Notes: generated from the sequence alone by a model not told the origin. A DNA stretch of 64,000 nucleotides from Ditylenchus dipsaci (GCA_004194705.1 SADC01001303.1:442501-506500); one strand, 5' to 3'. Counted from the first letter of the stretch, positions 1-10,593 are shown. A program made the numbers and translations.

Positions 1-12
1 GCTTAGGCTTAG

Positions 13-291
13 GGCTCTAGTCAACTTTAGTCCCCCAAATTTGCCTTGGTCCCTCCTTTGTTTTTCATGAAAATGCCTTGGTCCCCCCTGTTGTTTTGAA
101 GGTGATCATGTTCATGGTGATCATGTTAAGGCTTAGGCTTAGGTTTAGGTTAACCATAATCACCATGATCACAACATTATTATAACTCTATTGGACAGGC
201 GGACCAAGGCATTTTTCAAGAAAAAACAAAGAGGGACCAAGGCAAATTGGGGGGGGGGGGGGGTTGTTTGGACCTAAAGTTGACTAGAGCC
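13..291. mobile_element. TIR element inserted in telomere-like repeats, with telomere-like core
   Basis: The two ends are inverted copies: both begin GGCTCTAGTCAACTTTAG, and the similarity continues inward through GCCTTGGTCCCTC and CATGAAAAATGCC-like blocks for roughly 90 bases per side. The centre (about 95-175) has GGTGATCATG palindromes around a short TTAGGC-like tract (GGCTTAGGCTTAGGTTTAGG). TTAGGC repeats lie on both outer sides (1-12 and 293 onward), so it inserted into telomeric repeat DNA. No coding capacity is seen. A poly-G run of about 17 lies in the right arm. Confidence 0.75.
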
Positions 292-345
292 GGCTTAGGC
301 TTAGCTCAGGCTTAAGCTTAGGCTTAGGCTTAACCTTGGCTTAAA
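292..345 (+). repeat. Degenerate TTAGGC telomere-like repeats
   Basis: GGCTTAGGCTTAGC, CAGGCTTAAGC and related variants lie here, in the same orientation as the main array. Together with bases 1-12 this is an old interstitial telomeric tract split by the TIR element. Confidence 0.8.
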
Positions 346-480
346 TTGTGAAATTTGAATTTTTTTCTAAATTTTTTTATTCTAAATTTTTTTACTAATA
401 TTATTTATTTTTATTTTTTATGAAATTTAGCTAAATTTCTGTAAATAAACTCGGTTTGGTTAACTATTCAAGTTGATTCT
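328..480. repeat. AT-rich segment, direct duplicate of about 899-1048
   Basis: The segment starts AACCTTGGCTTAAA, runs through several TTCTAAATTTTTTTA stretches, and ends CTGTAAATAAACTCGG leading into one satellite-like unit. The same order recurs at about 899-1048, where it leads into the 38-bp satellite. Both copies follow telomere-like repeats, so the block telomere-repeat plus AT segment plus satellite unit has been duplicated. Confidence 0.7.
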
Positions 481-627
481 GAATAATCTCAGCGGAGGCA
501 TTCGCCTATTAAAGTTTTTTTAATTTCTGGGCAAAAACTTAAAAAAGGCTTCGACCCTACTGTCCTATACACCCTTTCACCAGAAAGTTACTGTAATATG
601 ATCCGACTATAAAAATTTCGAAAACAG
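481..627. other. Unassigned sequence between subtelomeric repeats
   Basis: No repeat unit, reading frame or RNA signal was recognised here. Confidence 0.5.
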
Positions 628-905
628 CTTAGCTTCGGCTTAGACTTATTTTTCGGCTTAGGATTCGGCTTAGACTTAGGCTTAGGCTTCGACTAGGCTT
701 CGGCTTAGGCTTCGGCTTAGGCTTCGGTTTAGCTTTGGCTTAAGCTTCGGCTTCGGCTTAGGCTTCGGCTTCGGCTTAGCTTCGGCTTAGGCTTCGCTTA
801 GGCTTAAGCTTAGGCTTAGGCTTAAGCTTAGGCTTCGGCTTAGGCTTCGGCTTAGGCTTCGGCTTAGGCTTTGGCTAAGGCTTAGGCTCGGCTTCGGCTT
901 AACCT
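628..905 (+). repeat. Variant telomere-like array, TTCGGC mixed with TTAGGC
   Basis: This is an irregular array in which TTCGGC and TTAGGC hexamers alternate, often as the 12-mer GGCTTCGGCTTA, with scattered TTAAGC and TTTGGC. It has the same strand orientation as the long TTAGGC array. It looks like a degenerate, locally re-amplified interstitial telomere tract. Confidence 0.8.
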
Positions 906-1004
906 TGGCTTAAAATTGCAAAATTTTGAATTGTTTCTAAATTTTTTTATTCTAATTTTTTTTACTAATTTTATTTATTTTATTTTTATGAAATTTAGCT
1001 AAAT

Positions 1005-1798
1005 TTCTGTAAATAAACTCGGTTTGGTTAAATATTCAAGTTAGCTGTGAATAAATCGGTTTGATTAACTATTCAAGTTGACTGTGAATAAACTCGTTTG
1101 ATTAACTATTCAAGTTGACTGTGAATAAACTCGGTTTGGTTCACTATTCAAGTTGACTGTGAATAAACTCGGTTTGATTAACTATTCAAGTTGACTGTGA
1201 ATAAACTCGGTTTGATTAACTATTCAAGTTGACTGTGAATAAACTCGGTTTGATTAACTATTCAAGTTGATAGTGAATAAACTCGGTTTGGTTCACTTTC
1301 AAGTTGACTGTGAATAACTCGGTTTGATTAACTATTCAAGTTGACTGTGAATAAACTCGGTTTGATTAACTATTCAAGTTGACTGTGAATAACTCGGTTT
1401 GATTAACTATCAAGTTGATAGTGAATAAACTCGGTTTGGTTCACTATTCAGTTGACTGTGAATAAACTCGGTTTGATTAACTATTCAAGTTGACTGTGAA
1501 TAAACTTGGTGTATTTGACTATTTGGGCTGACTGTAAATAAACTCGGTTTGATTAACTATTCAAGTTGACTGTGAATAAACTCGGTTTGATTAACTATTC
1601 AAGTTGATAGTGAATAAACTCGGTTTGGTTCACTATTCAAGTGACTGTGAATAAACTCGGTTGATTAACTATTCAAGTTGACTGTGAATAAATTGGTGTA
1701 TTTGACTATTTGGGCTGACTGTAAATAAACTCGGTTTGGTTAACTATTCAAGTTAACTGTGAATAACGGTGTAGTTAACTATATGGGTTGACTGTACA
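1005..1798. repeat. 38-bp tandem satellite
   Basis: About 20 units of a 38-bp repeat built from AACTCGGTTTGATTAACTA followed by TTCAAGTTGACTGTGAATA. Subtypes recur: GGTTCACT in place of GATTAACT, GATAGTG in place of GACTGTG, and a distinct unit with GTGTATTTGACTATTTGGGC that appears twice, at about 1,505 and 1,690, each time after similar neighbours. This suggests a higher-order repeat of about 185 bases. Several units lack one base. Confidence 0.9.
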
Positions 1799-2290
1799 GG
1801 ATGTCCTACAAACAAAAAACCCAACTTTTCAAGGCATCGTATCACCAATTTTAGATTACACTTTTAAAAACTTTATGTCCTTTTTCAGCCTGGAGGTTCT
1901 CTATCAGATAGTATAAAAAGATTTCGTTACTGGAAAAAAAGCTTATGGACACATTAACAAAAAAAACTTAAAAGTTCAATTTTAAATCCTGAATTTTCAG
2001 TTTTTGTTAGAAAATGAAATTTTCATGCAATTTCAAAAAGTTTTAAAGCTGTAAACTTCATGATGTAGCGCATATGAAGAGCTACAAAATCCACTTAACA
2101 GAAAAATTTTTATCTGACGGATAGGAATGTCAAGCAGCTTTTATTGTGGAGATCAAGCAAATCCGATATTTTGTAAAATTTGGCGTGATTTTTTTATTTT
2201 CAGGCTAGATCTCGATGCTGGCGAGTGAAGTCCTTGAGTAAAAAATGTTTTATAAAAGAGTATAGAAATCAGTTATAATAAAAGTACGGG
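1799..2290. other. Unassigned AT-rich sequence
   Basis: No gene, RNA or repeat structure was recognised between the satellite and the foldback element. Confidence 0.5.
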
Positions 2291-4286
2291 TTGCAGTATA
2301 GAATCTATGCCCCCAGGCAGAGTGATCGGATGGAAGAGATAACTTCATATTCGTGCTTCTCGACCCGATTTCATGAGAAAGCGTCTGTCTTTTCGATCGA
2401 GAAGAAAAAAATGCGAACACAGGGGTATCTTAGGGTTGCACTCTTTTCGGAAAGAATCTTTTGCCAGAAAATTTCCGGAAAGTTTCCGGAAAGTTTCCAG
2501 AAAGTTTCCAAAATGTTGGAGAGATACTTTTTCAAATTCCCCACATGATTTCTTCCATTTTATTTGCACAAAGCCTCTGTTACATCAACAAATAACACCA
2601 TAATATTCAAATCAACATTAATCGAAGCCAAATAAATCATTCTCATCATAAAGTACAAAATCCATCAATTTTCTCTTCGGATCTTCGTCGCGTTTGAAAT
2701 ATCTCCAGCTTCAGCTGATTAGCTTTGTTTTTGCATTGCTACCAAGAGGGAAATGGACAACTGGCGACCATTCTGACTGCGGACCCCCAACTGCCGACCA
2801 TTATCAGGTTTTGATCGAAAGCACATTTTTATGTCGCACAAGGATAGAAAGAAGTATATTCCGGTATCAAATAAGATACAAGGCCTGCCTGAACCTGCTT
2901 TCTGTCTATAATCTATCATTTTTGGGTTTTGATTGGTTTGATTAATATTTATGATTTTACAAGTAAACTGCTTATTTTGTACTAACCATATTACTCAAAC
3001 GCTCAAAAACGCATTTTTGAGTTTTAGTCTATAAAAATTGAATTTCAATACCACCCAAAAGTACGTTTTTTGAGCATTTTACCATTAGACATGATTCGAG
3101 CAGACGCTTGATCAAAATATATATATAGAGACTCTTTTGCCCAGCTCCAGTGACCAAGACAGGGAAAAACAGGCAAATAGTCAAAGGGTCAAATGTTTAC
3201 AAAAATTTATTCGACAAATTTGCCTTCTAGTCATACTTACTCGAGAGAGTAGCCAGAGTTAGTTAGATAAATCATAAAAATTTACATTTGTACACACACG
3301 GCTACGCAGCGTTGAGAAAAAAGGTGAAATTTTTTATAGCGTTTGCCTTGGTTCACCCCGAGAAAAAAGTTAATTTTAGTCAGAATTTGATAATTGGTTG
3401 GCAGTTGAAATGATCGGCAGTTGACCCTTGTTCAACAAATGCGGATAAAACAAAAAAAAAAGTGAGGTGAAACAGGCAATGAAAAATGCCAAATTTTAAG
3501 ACAGCGATAACAAGGACATGTTAAGACATTTGAATTCGCGCCCAGAAGAATCTTTCCAAATTTCAAGACTCTGGAAAGAATCTTAATTCTTACCGGAAAG
3601 TTTCCGTGAAGTTTCCGAAATTTTCCGTGGAAACTTTCCACCACCACCCTAGGTATCATGGTTTTTTAGTCAAATTTGAAAAAATTTAAATTAGCGCCTT
3701 TTGATTTTAAAGGATTAAGGGCTGTATTGGAGGGAAATTGAATGAAAGAGGCCACTTTTATGGCAGAACAATAGAAAAGTGAATACATGATTCTTCGACC
3801 ACCCCACCATGTTTTTCATCTGCGCCGTGGCAAAAAAGACCCATACGCATTTTTTGATCAAGAGTGCTTCTCGGAATCATGTCTAAAGCTAGTGGGTACG
3901 CGCATCTCTAATTTTCAAGCCCCTGCACCTCCGAGGGGGCTTGGTTGCTTGGAGTTAAGATGCACACACCCACATACCTTAGACACAAATCACTCGAAAG
4001 AGACTCCGGATGTATAAAAATGTATGCATATCAGAGTTTCTTTATGTTCTTTATCTTTTTACACTAAATTGGCCCATTTTAGTCCATTTCCACCCCAATA
4101 CAGCCCTAAATCACTTTAAAAACGGTCGAAATAGTTATTTTCGTGTGGTCCCAAAACTCAATTTTTTATTGACTAGAACTCAAAAATAATTTATTTTGAG
4201 CTTCTGAGGCAATTTTAGGCCAATACAGGCTGTTTGAAAACACCTAAAAAATTCATTTGGATGAGGGCGGGAACTCGGTAGCGCCA
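2291..4286. mobile_element. Foldback element, hybrid copy, interrupted at 2430-3652
   Basis: The left arm (about 2,318-2,429, resuming at 3,653-3,780) matches the arms of the copy at 59.9-60.8 kb, including CTTCATATTCGTG and GTATCATGG. The right arm (about 4,075-4,286) matches the different arms of the copy at 55.7-56.4 kb, including ATACAGCCCTAAATC and the CTGAGG..GGCCAATACAGG region. The core (3,870-4,060) has a short GC hairpin and the shared CACACCCACATACCTTAGAC block. It therefore carries one arm of each type. Confidence 0.65.
2430..3652. mobile_element. 1.2-kb non-autonomous transposon with GTATC target duplication
   Basis: This interrupts the foldback arm exactly where uninterrupted copies read GGGGTATCATGG. 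GTATC is present on both sides (2425-2429 and 3653-3657). The ends are weakly inverted (TTAGGGTTG and CACCCTAG). Near each end lie several GGAAAGTTTCC-type palindromic subrepeats (2,470-2,515 and 3,590-3,640). No transposase was found. The 5-base duplication and subterminal repeats indicate a cut-and-paste element of unassigned superfamily. Confidence 0.7.
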
Positions 4287-4721
4287 AATTTTGAGAAGCC
4301 TCTTAGCTGTTAGGCTTTCGCCGCTCTGTAGATAGTTAATGCGTGCAAAAAATAGCCATATTTCAGCAGCTAAGTGTTTTTAACAATGTGCTAATGGATT
4401 TCTGAGAAAATATATATCCTAGGGTAGCTCAGAAAAAAAATGTTACAAATTTAAATTATTTTTCTTTAGTTTTGCATAAATAAGCTAACAGCGGGCGGAA
4501 AAAAAAAGCCAAACACAGGCAGAAAAAAATTTCGTTCAACATAAAAAGGATGCTCCGGTAGAACTGTTAACTTATCATTATGTGCTGACCTTATTTTTAA
4601 AGCCGCTACTTCACAACCTTTTATACTATTATACCTTTTAATGAGTACTTGTATCTTCTTTTAATTGATTTTTTATCTATAAACAATTTACAAGTAAAAA
4701 TTACGTAAAATAGAACAAAAA
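4287..4721. other. Unassigned sequence downstream of the receptor gene
   Basis: AT-rich sequence in which no feature was recognised. It lies 3' of the minus-strand receptor gene and may contain its 3' UTR. Confidence 0.4.
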
Positions 4722-5144
4722 TTAACATGTGGTCAGTTTGTTTTTGAGGTAAATAGGAGCTACATTAATTTGAGATCTTGAAGGTGCAGACTGAGTCACC
4801 TTTCCAGAGTTTTTCCTTCTCATAAAAACATAATAGAAGTATATGGCACAGCAGGCAGAATCAATCATACAAAACATCTTAGTATATTCGCCAAAATAAG
4901 CGGCTGAAAGCAGGCCAGTAAACTGAAAGTTATTGGCTTAATCCGCCTAAGCGCCACGATATTTATATTAAAATTGAAAATACATAAAAAATTGAAAATT
5001 ATCTAACAACCTAATAAAATAGATAATTACCGTATTGAAAGCCAAGTTGAAATAGCCTGGTAAAATATTCAACACTATGTCAGCCACTATGTTAAATTTG
5101 ACTACTCTCGTCTGAAAATGAGTAAAATTTTTCAAAAATCGTGT

Positions 5145-5385
5145 ACCGTATTTCTTCTAATAGATTCCCCTCTCTAAAAGATCCCCTCTCTCGAGTTTAA
5201 AGGTCTGTATTTTGAAGCAGAGTCAAAAATTTTTAAATCTGTTTATTGCATTTTCCTAACTCCCGCGAGCTCTAATGATTCTGCCTTTTAGATTTCGGTT
5301 GAGCTTCCGAAAATCTCAAGATCGACTTAAAATTTTTCGATTTTTCGGCGATCGAAAAAAAAAGCCCAAAGGAGCTCTATAAAAA
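5145..5385. mobile_element. Decayed MITE of the TACCGTATTT family (intron of receptor gene)
   Basis: It starts TACCGTATTTCTTCTAATAG and is colinear with the reverse complement of the intact copy at 56,455-56,690, sharing CTAACTCCCGCGAGCTCTA- and TTTTTCGATTTTTCGG-like blocks. The far end is degraded. Confidence 0.65.
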
Positions 5386-5438
5386 GAAAAAAACAGTGTT
5401 ACAGTTATTTTCTAATAAAGCCTTTCAAATTTAAAATA

Positions 5439-5524
5439 CAGTCCACTCTCGCTATGTTGACAGTTATGTTAGCATACTCCTCCCCAAAGCCGTCCCAAGA
5501 AGTGTCACTAGCGAGGGTTAACTG
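5439..5524. mobile_element. 86-bp pogo-like MITE flanked by TA (intron of receptor gene)
   Basis: The ends are CAGTCCACTCTCGCTA and TAGCGAGGGTTAACTG, inverted with a few mismatches, each bordered by TA. CAGTC-type ends with a TA target are usual for pogo/Tigger-like elements. Confidence 0.75.
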
Positions 5525-6411
5525 TAGTCTTCTTGGAATTTGACTCTGACTAATGCTATATTTTGCGATACCTTCATAGAGAGATACTAATTAAAAGTAT
5601 CCAGTGAGATAACTTAGAATTTGGATGGTAATGGTTAAACCTGAGAATCATTTTTTAGTTGAAAACAAAAGTTCCAACTACAAGCTAACAAATGGAAAAA
5701 ACAATTGCAGTGGTTGGTTATTTACCTGTTGTTTAGCCTTGCGAGACGGTAGACAATAACAAAATAGAAGACTACAAATCAGGTTCAGTGTGTTCAAAGT
5801 CATTTTGCTGACTAACTGGGGAAAACCTTTATATTTAGTCATCATACAGGATATAACAGTGCAACTTTTAGCTAAATTTTTCATTGACAATAAAATTGAT
5901 AAAAATAAGAAATTAAAAACTGGCAGTTTATGAAACAGAAATATACTTACCCTTGACCAAATCTAACGGCAACTCATTTAAAAATATCACAGTACTTCCC
6001 ACAATCATAACGATTAATATAAAAGCACTGCAATAAATTAGTGCCTTCTTAGCTTTTTTCTCGTGAAAAGGCATTTTCAGAATCAGTAACCTGTCAACCG
6101 TCAAGAAAAGTATTAAAAAAGGAGCAATGGCGAAGTAATTTCCGTCTGCTATCATGACCAAAATGCTAAATATGGATATTCAGTCACATTTCTAAACAGG
6201 ACTATAGTGTAGATTCTGTAAGGCAAGTCTGACATAACAAAAATAATTTGACAAAACAGATAGAATGTCATGGAAGAGGCCATAGTTCTGTGCAATAGAC
6301 GGTGGTTTGGTAGAACACACAATATAGAATATAGGACCATAGAGAAATGGCTGTAAGTTGACATATTACAGCTATTATGTTCTCCACTAAACTTAGGTAA
6401 ATCACGTAACT

Positions 6412-6425
6412 CATTGTTCTGAAAA
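6412..6425 (-). promoter_or_regulatory. Probable spliced-leader trans-splice acceptor before the receptor ATG
   Basis: On the minus strand TTTTCAG is followed by AACA and then the ATG at 6414. A TTTTCAG acceptor this close to the first ATG, with AT-rich upstream DNA, is the usual nematode trans-splice site. It also decides the start codon. The inverted repeat begins exactly at this CAG (6419). Confidence 0.6.
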
Positions 6426-6457
6426 TGTAAAAGTTCAATTAGATATACGTGGATTTA

Positions 6458-6593
6458 CAGTCGAGCCCCTCTTGCCCTCTATTTGGCTAGGTACATCTCA
6501 AATATAGAGGAAAGCCTCAATATAGTGGCTCACTAGGCCTTGGGCCTGCTGGTTATGAACTTGAGGCAGTGCCAGCTCAGCAAGAGTAAATTG
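6458..6593. mobile_element. Possible degenerate pogo-like MITE in the left arm
   Basis: It begins TA-CAGTCGAGCCCCTCTTG and ends CAGCAAGAGTAAATTG-TA, a weak inverted pair at a TA. In the right arm the corresponding outer end differs, so only one arm keeps both ends. Confidence 0.4.
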
Positions 6594-6599
6594 TACAGT

Positions 6600-7917
6600 T
6601 AATAGTCTATATAGTAGCCCCTATATTTTAAAATGTTTGAAAACCCAAGACAGTGCCGTCAATATGGTAGTGTTGCCTGAAAGAGGCCCCAAAAATAACC
6701 AAATTAAAATATAAATTTTATTAATTATAAATTTTTATTATTTGTATTAAAACAATTTTTAATTTTCAAGCAGGTGCAAAAACTTGTCATTTTCTTGATT
6801 TTTACACCCATGCAGACAGACTTAACAATAAAAGAAATGAATTTTGAAAATAGAAAGTAAAAAAAACTTACTTCAAATCAAACTTTATATTCGATATACC
6901 TTTTTCTAAGTACGCTCTCTCTGAACTTCGAAAATATATATCTGATGACAATGTAGGATTCATGCGAAGCTGTTTTCAGCGTTGTTCAATACTGGAATGG
7001 TTGATTGTCCTCAGAGCACATCATAGTGCAGAATTCTTTGCTAGAGTCGATGGCACAGAAAATCGAGAAAAAATGCTATTTGAAAGTTAGAACCCAGATA
7101 AAGTCGAACCCAGGAAACTATTTTGGACCAGCTACCACTGACGCGTATCGGCTGTGCAATACTTTGATGGAATTTCTAGTCACACTATACACAAATTTCC
7201 TGCTCCTTTCAACTCGTTTTCTTAAAAGCCGTGAAACTAATAATATTAAAAAAGGAAGTAACATCGAGAAATGAACTGATTTCGATGCGAGCAGCGGTGG
7301 CTTAAAGAAAAAATTTATAGTCTCACATAAATGGTATTTAAAGTGAGTGCGAAACGGTGCATACATAGAAAAGAAAATCAGTTATAAGAAATTCCAGCCT
7401 TTAATTTGCGTTTTTTTCTCAAGAAAATATAAAAGATTGAAGCATGTTTGATCTTTGTAGCATCGTAGTGGTTTTTGACAAAAAAATCTGCGAAGCTCTA
7501 AATGCATTAAAGGACTTTCTCTTCCTTATCATGGCGATTTCAAAGATTAACATAGTTTTTGTTAATAATGTCATTTTTCTGATTTTCAGTGAATTTTTTT
7601 CTAAAAAGCCCATTTTTCGGTTTTTTTTGGCAAAATCAATTTCACAAGTTGTTAGCTGAATTGATTACTCATCACAATACAGAAGGAAAAGCAGCTTTCT
7701 GTGTTTGTTTGGCAACAATTAAAGCCACTTTTAATTAGAAAAAGCATATCTACAAATCATTATTCATTATATAAAATGAGTTGCTCGGCATTGTATGGAT
7801 GTGTTTCCGCTGTTATTAATTTTCGGGACGGGATTTGGATCGCTTCGTTTTTGACTAGAACTTCAGAGTTAACGGCCATTTTCTATTACATTTCAAGATT
7901 TTTGGGCATCCAAAAAA
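6600..7917. other. Unassigned part of the left arm
   Basis: No recognised gene. Short open frames here (about 7,005-7,366 and 7,419-7,659) differ between the two arms by frame-changing indels, so they are not maintained as coding sequence. Confidence 0.45.
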
Positions 7918-9706
7918 TTTAGCACCAGGATCCGTACCAAATATAAAAATTAGTCAATAAATATTTATACTTCTAGGCTAAAGTCTAAAGTCTGAATCCT
8001 CGAAAATTAGTCGTACCAAATATAAGAGGCTAAAGTCCACTTTTTTATTAGTAACTAAATATTTAGACTTCGGTACCAAATATGTTTAGTCCAAAATTTT
8101 AGTCGGCCACTTTCATTAGTGACTACTTTTCGTACCAAATACAACGACTAAATTCGGGCTAAAGTCTAAATATTTAGTTTAGTGACTAATTTTCCCACTA
8201 AAAAAGTGAACTGCTCCACGGTAGGCTAAATTTATTTAGTCCTAACTTCCAGCCCGTTTTCATCAAACTTTGTCAGAGTCGGTCTATTTTTGATCTTGAC
8301 GTTCCTATACCAACTTTTATCGCTTATTCTATCTGTCATCATCGTTCTTTTATTTTGCTTTAAAATGACGAGAAAATGGACGTTTTCAAAATATACTGTT
8401 TGTATCACTTTTTGACACTATATGTCACTGTATAGCCTTTCTTCAATACATTCTCTGCACTCTTTCCGTCTTCTCGTACAGCCGAAGCTCAATCCAAGTC
8501 GAACAAAGCATGGGATAATGTGACCAAGAAACTCAACAATGCATTCGTCGACCAGGGAACCAACTTCAGCTCGGACTAAGTCGAAAAACACTGGAAGTAT
8601 CTCAAGGGAAAAGCGAAGGAGGGAATGCGAACAAGAAAAGTAGGAATCTTTAAATTGGCTATATGTATTAATTGAACAGTGTTTATTTAGACATGCTGCT
8701 ACAACTGAGGGAGAAAACCGTTGCCGGAAGACGAGCTCAAGGGTGTGATTAAGCTGTACGATAATCGCCTGTCTTCTCTGGGATTCCTGGTGGAAAGGAA
8801 ACAACGACTAAGGTAGGGTTTTTCTGTACCAGCTGTTCACTAATTCAATGGTCTTCATTTATTGTTGTTTATAGCCAGATGTGGTGGTTGCTGAGAAAAA
8901 GACTTCCAAGCGCAAATACTCGATGTTTGATTTGGACTCCTTCAAAGTGCATCAAGACGGATGGTGATGAACTGTTCAAGCTACAGAAGCAGGTCCTCCT
9001 GAAACAAAGTCACAATGCTGACCAACTCCAGTCCGTGCTCAGCCAGGCATCCTTCTTTTTCCAATAATAGCGGCAATAGCGGGTTTGTGGCCAAGGAGCC
9101 GAAGCAGGTCATCAGTGAGCCAATGGATATGTTCGTTGTTCATGGAAAGGTTGGTTTTCACTAGTCTTAATTCGTTCTGATCATTTACTTGTCTAAACGT
9201 TCAGACGTAGAAGAACGTTAAGCCGTCAAAAAAGGGCAAGCCAGGAAAAGAAAGTGATGATGGCTATGATAATTTCGATCCCTATAATATCGATCTCTGA
9301 GTGAGGAGTGCATGTGGATTACATGTGTGGAATGGCATGTTTTGAACATGGCAATTTATGCAGATCTATGTTGAAGTGAAAAGTATTATGGTTAATGAGT
9401 GTCGGTTCGCCTAGGTTGTAATATTTAGTACGACTAAATAAATAGTGACTAATTATTTAGTCAGGGAAGTATTTAGTCATTGAATAATAAGTCGCTAATT
9501 AGGTATTTAGTACGACTAATATTTAGACTTTTAGCCAACTAAAGTCTAAATATTTAATCGGCTAAATAATTGGTCGGCTAAATAATTTATTTAGTACCGA
9601 AGGTCCACTTTTATTAGTCACTAAATATTTAGTGACTAATTATCGTATTTGGTACGTGTCCAGGGACTAAATTAGAAGAAATACGGTAACTGATTTTTTG
9701 CAAAAA
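7918..9706 (+). mobile_element. TIR element carrying a Myb/SANT-like gene (left-arm copy)
   Basis: The left end TTTAGCACCAGGATCCGTAC and the reverse complement of the right end TTTAGTCCCTGGACACGTAC align, and continue through CAAATA..AATTAGTCA.TAAATATTT. Each end then carries a long subterminal array of TTAGTCACTAAATATTTAGT-type palindromic modules (7,960-8,250 and 9,410-9,655). The outermost right end continues into TACCGTATTTCTTCTAAT, the terminal motif of the small MITEs at 5,145 and 56,455. No transposase is present. Confidence 0.7.
8481..9300 (+). pseudogene. Myb/SANT-like DNA-binding protein gene, decayed (left copy)
   Basis: Inferred exons are 8481-8639, 8691-8812, 8875-9150 and about 9206-9300, with GT/AG boundaries. 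Exon 1 resembles the helix-turn-helix core of Myb/SANT-like domains: KAWDNVTKKLNNAF, then QVEKHWKYLKGKAKE. Exon 2 continues with PLPEDELKGVIKLYD and the family's glycine-rich FSGIPGG. Later exons have a basic KKTSKRKYSMFDLDSF stretch, a Q-rich helix and an acidic C-terminus (DDGYDNFDPYNIDL) before TGA. Defects are TAA in exon 1 where Gln is expected, frame changes in exons 2 and 3, and TAG near the start of the last exon. The right arm has the same defects, so they predate the inverted duplication. Such proteins often accompany DNA transposons (for example Harbinger elements), but here no partner transposase is visible. Confidence 0.65.
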
Positions 9707-9842
9707 TTGTAATTTAAAAAAAATTCTGAATTTGTGTAAAATATCAAAAATCAAATTTAAAACCAAAAATCATTATTTTTTTACACATACTTTTTAATAT
9801 ACTAAAAATATTTTTCAAAAAAGATTAATTTGTATTACTATT

Positions 9843-9907
9843 ACAGATATTATGTTCTCCACTAAACTTAGGTAAATCAGGTAAGTCATTGTTCTGAAAA
9901 TGTATGA
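9843..9907 (-). pseudogene. Relic first exon of a receptor paralogue (left arm)
   Basis: About 62 of 65 bases match the start of the receptor gene at 6,363-6,430, including TTTTCAG, AACAATG and codons reading M-Y-IYLSLVENII-V. It lacks the rest of the gene. Confidence 0.75.
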
Positions 9908-9959
9908 GTAAGTAATGATCTAGGTAAAAAAATTAAGTTACATTAAAAACATTTTTTTT

Positions 9960-10384
9960 GGATTGACCTGGTACCCGCCTTCACTGATATTTCTTCTCTC
10001 AAAATGGCAACCTTTGAATCACGTTTTTACGATAAAAAAATTCAAAAATTATTTTTTTAAAAGTACTGCTTTCTGAAACAACTTTCTGGAAGTTTTATTT
10101 AGATGGTAAACTGTTTGATTTTTCAACTTTTTTCAATCTTGTAAAGTAGTTCGTATCTCAGTCACTTGTATTTCAGTCTGAAAACTTTGTTGCAAAAAAC
10201 TTTTAAGATTTGCTTTTACAATTTAAAAATTATTTTGATATGGTTTGAACTCGAGACAATGGCGACGATATGCGCCTTTTGCCCATTGTAAAATATATGG
10301 GAAACTGTGACAAATTACAAAAGCAGCCAAAAAACCTGAAACTTTGTGAACTATTCATAGCGGCAGTTCAAAAAATAACATTTT
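9960..10384. other. Unassigned part of the left arm with one repeat end
   Basis: GACCTGGTACCCGCCTTCACTGATATTTC at 9,964-9,992 resembles a terminal part of the tRNA-bearing TIR elements of the right-hand contig. Nothing else was recognised. Confidence 0.4.
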
Positions 10385-10593
10385 TGCATGGGTGAAAGTT
10401 ATTGAGAGTGTCTATTATGAACCCGGGACCGGCCTCAGGTGATCGTTATTGAGAGGTGATCGCTAATGGAAGTGATCGTTAATCGGGAGGTCAGTTTGCC
10501 TTAATTTAAGACAGACCAACCGAAAGCTTTTCGGTGATAGTTAATGAGAAGGTGATCGTTTATGGGGGTGATCGTTATTGGGAGGTTCGACTG
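10385..10593 (-). mobile_element. Modular pogo-like MITE, GATCACC family (left arm)
   Basis: On the minus strand it begins TA-CAGTCGAACCTCCCAATAAC. The body is about seven variants of an 18-base module containing GTGATCGTTAATGGGAGG, arranged on either side of a central CGGTTGGTCTGTC block. The far end lacks the expected inverted terminus, so this copy is truncated. The order of parts matches the intact MITE at 62,187-62,373. Confidence 0.75.

Larger units (their letters stand above)
4722..6418 (-). pseudogene. Srbc/Srab-like 7TM chemoreceptor gene, two frameshifts
   Basis: Likely a plasma-membrane G-protein-coupled chemoreceptor of a nematode-specific family. Exons on the minus strand are 6418-5951 (ATG at 6414), 5871-5726, 5111-5031 and 4922-4722 (stop TAA). 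Each junction has GT/AG ends and compatible phase. Exon 1 encodes TM1, TM2, a TM3 ending FLTVDRLLILKMP, and TM4. Exon 2 encodes TM5, exon 3 encodes TM6 (DIVLNILPGYF), and exon 4 encodes TM7 (FCMIDSACCAIYF) and a basic tail. The summed product would be about 297 residues, usual for the group. Exon 1 changes frame twice, around 6,290-6,340 and 6,155-6,165; each change equals one missing base, and restoring two bases gives the phase the first intron needs. It may be a recent pseudogene or a good gene with assembly deletions. Intron 3 holds two MITEs. The exact subfamily is uncertain. Confidence 0.8.

Noticed and set aside
1005..1798. CRISPR array
   Set aside because: The units are contiguous 38-mers without unique spacers, in a eukaryotic subtelomere.
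8418..8804. 128-codon minus-strand open frame in the left arm
   Set aside because: It is antisense to the better-supported Myb/SANT exons and has no family resemblance.
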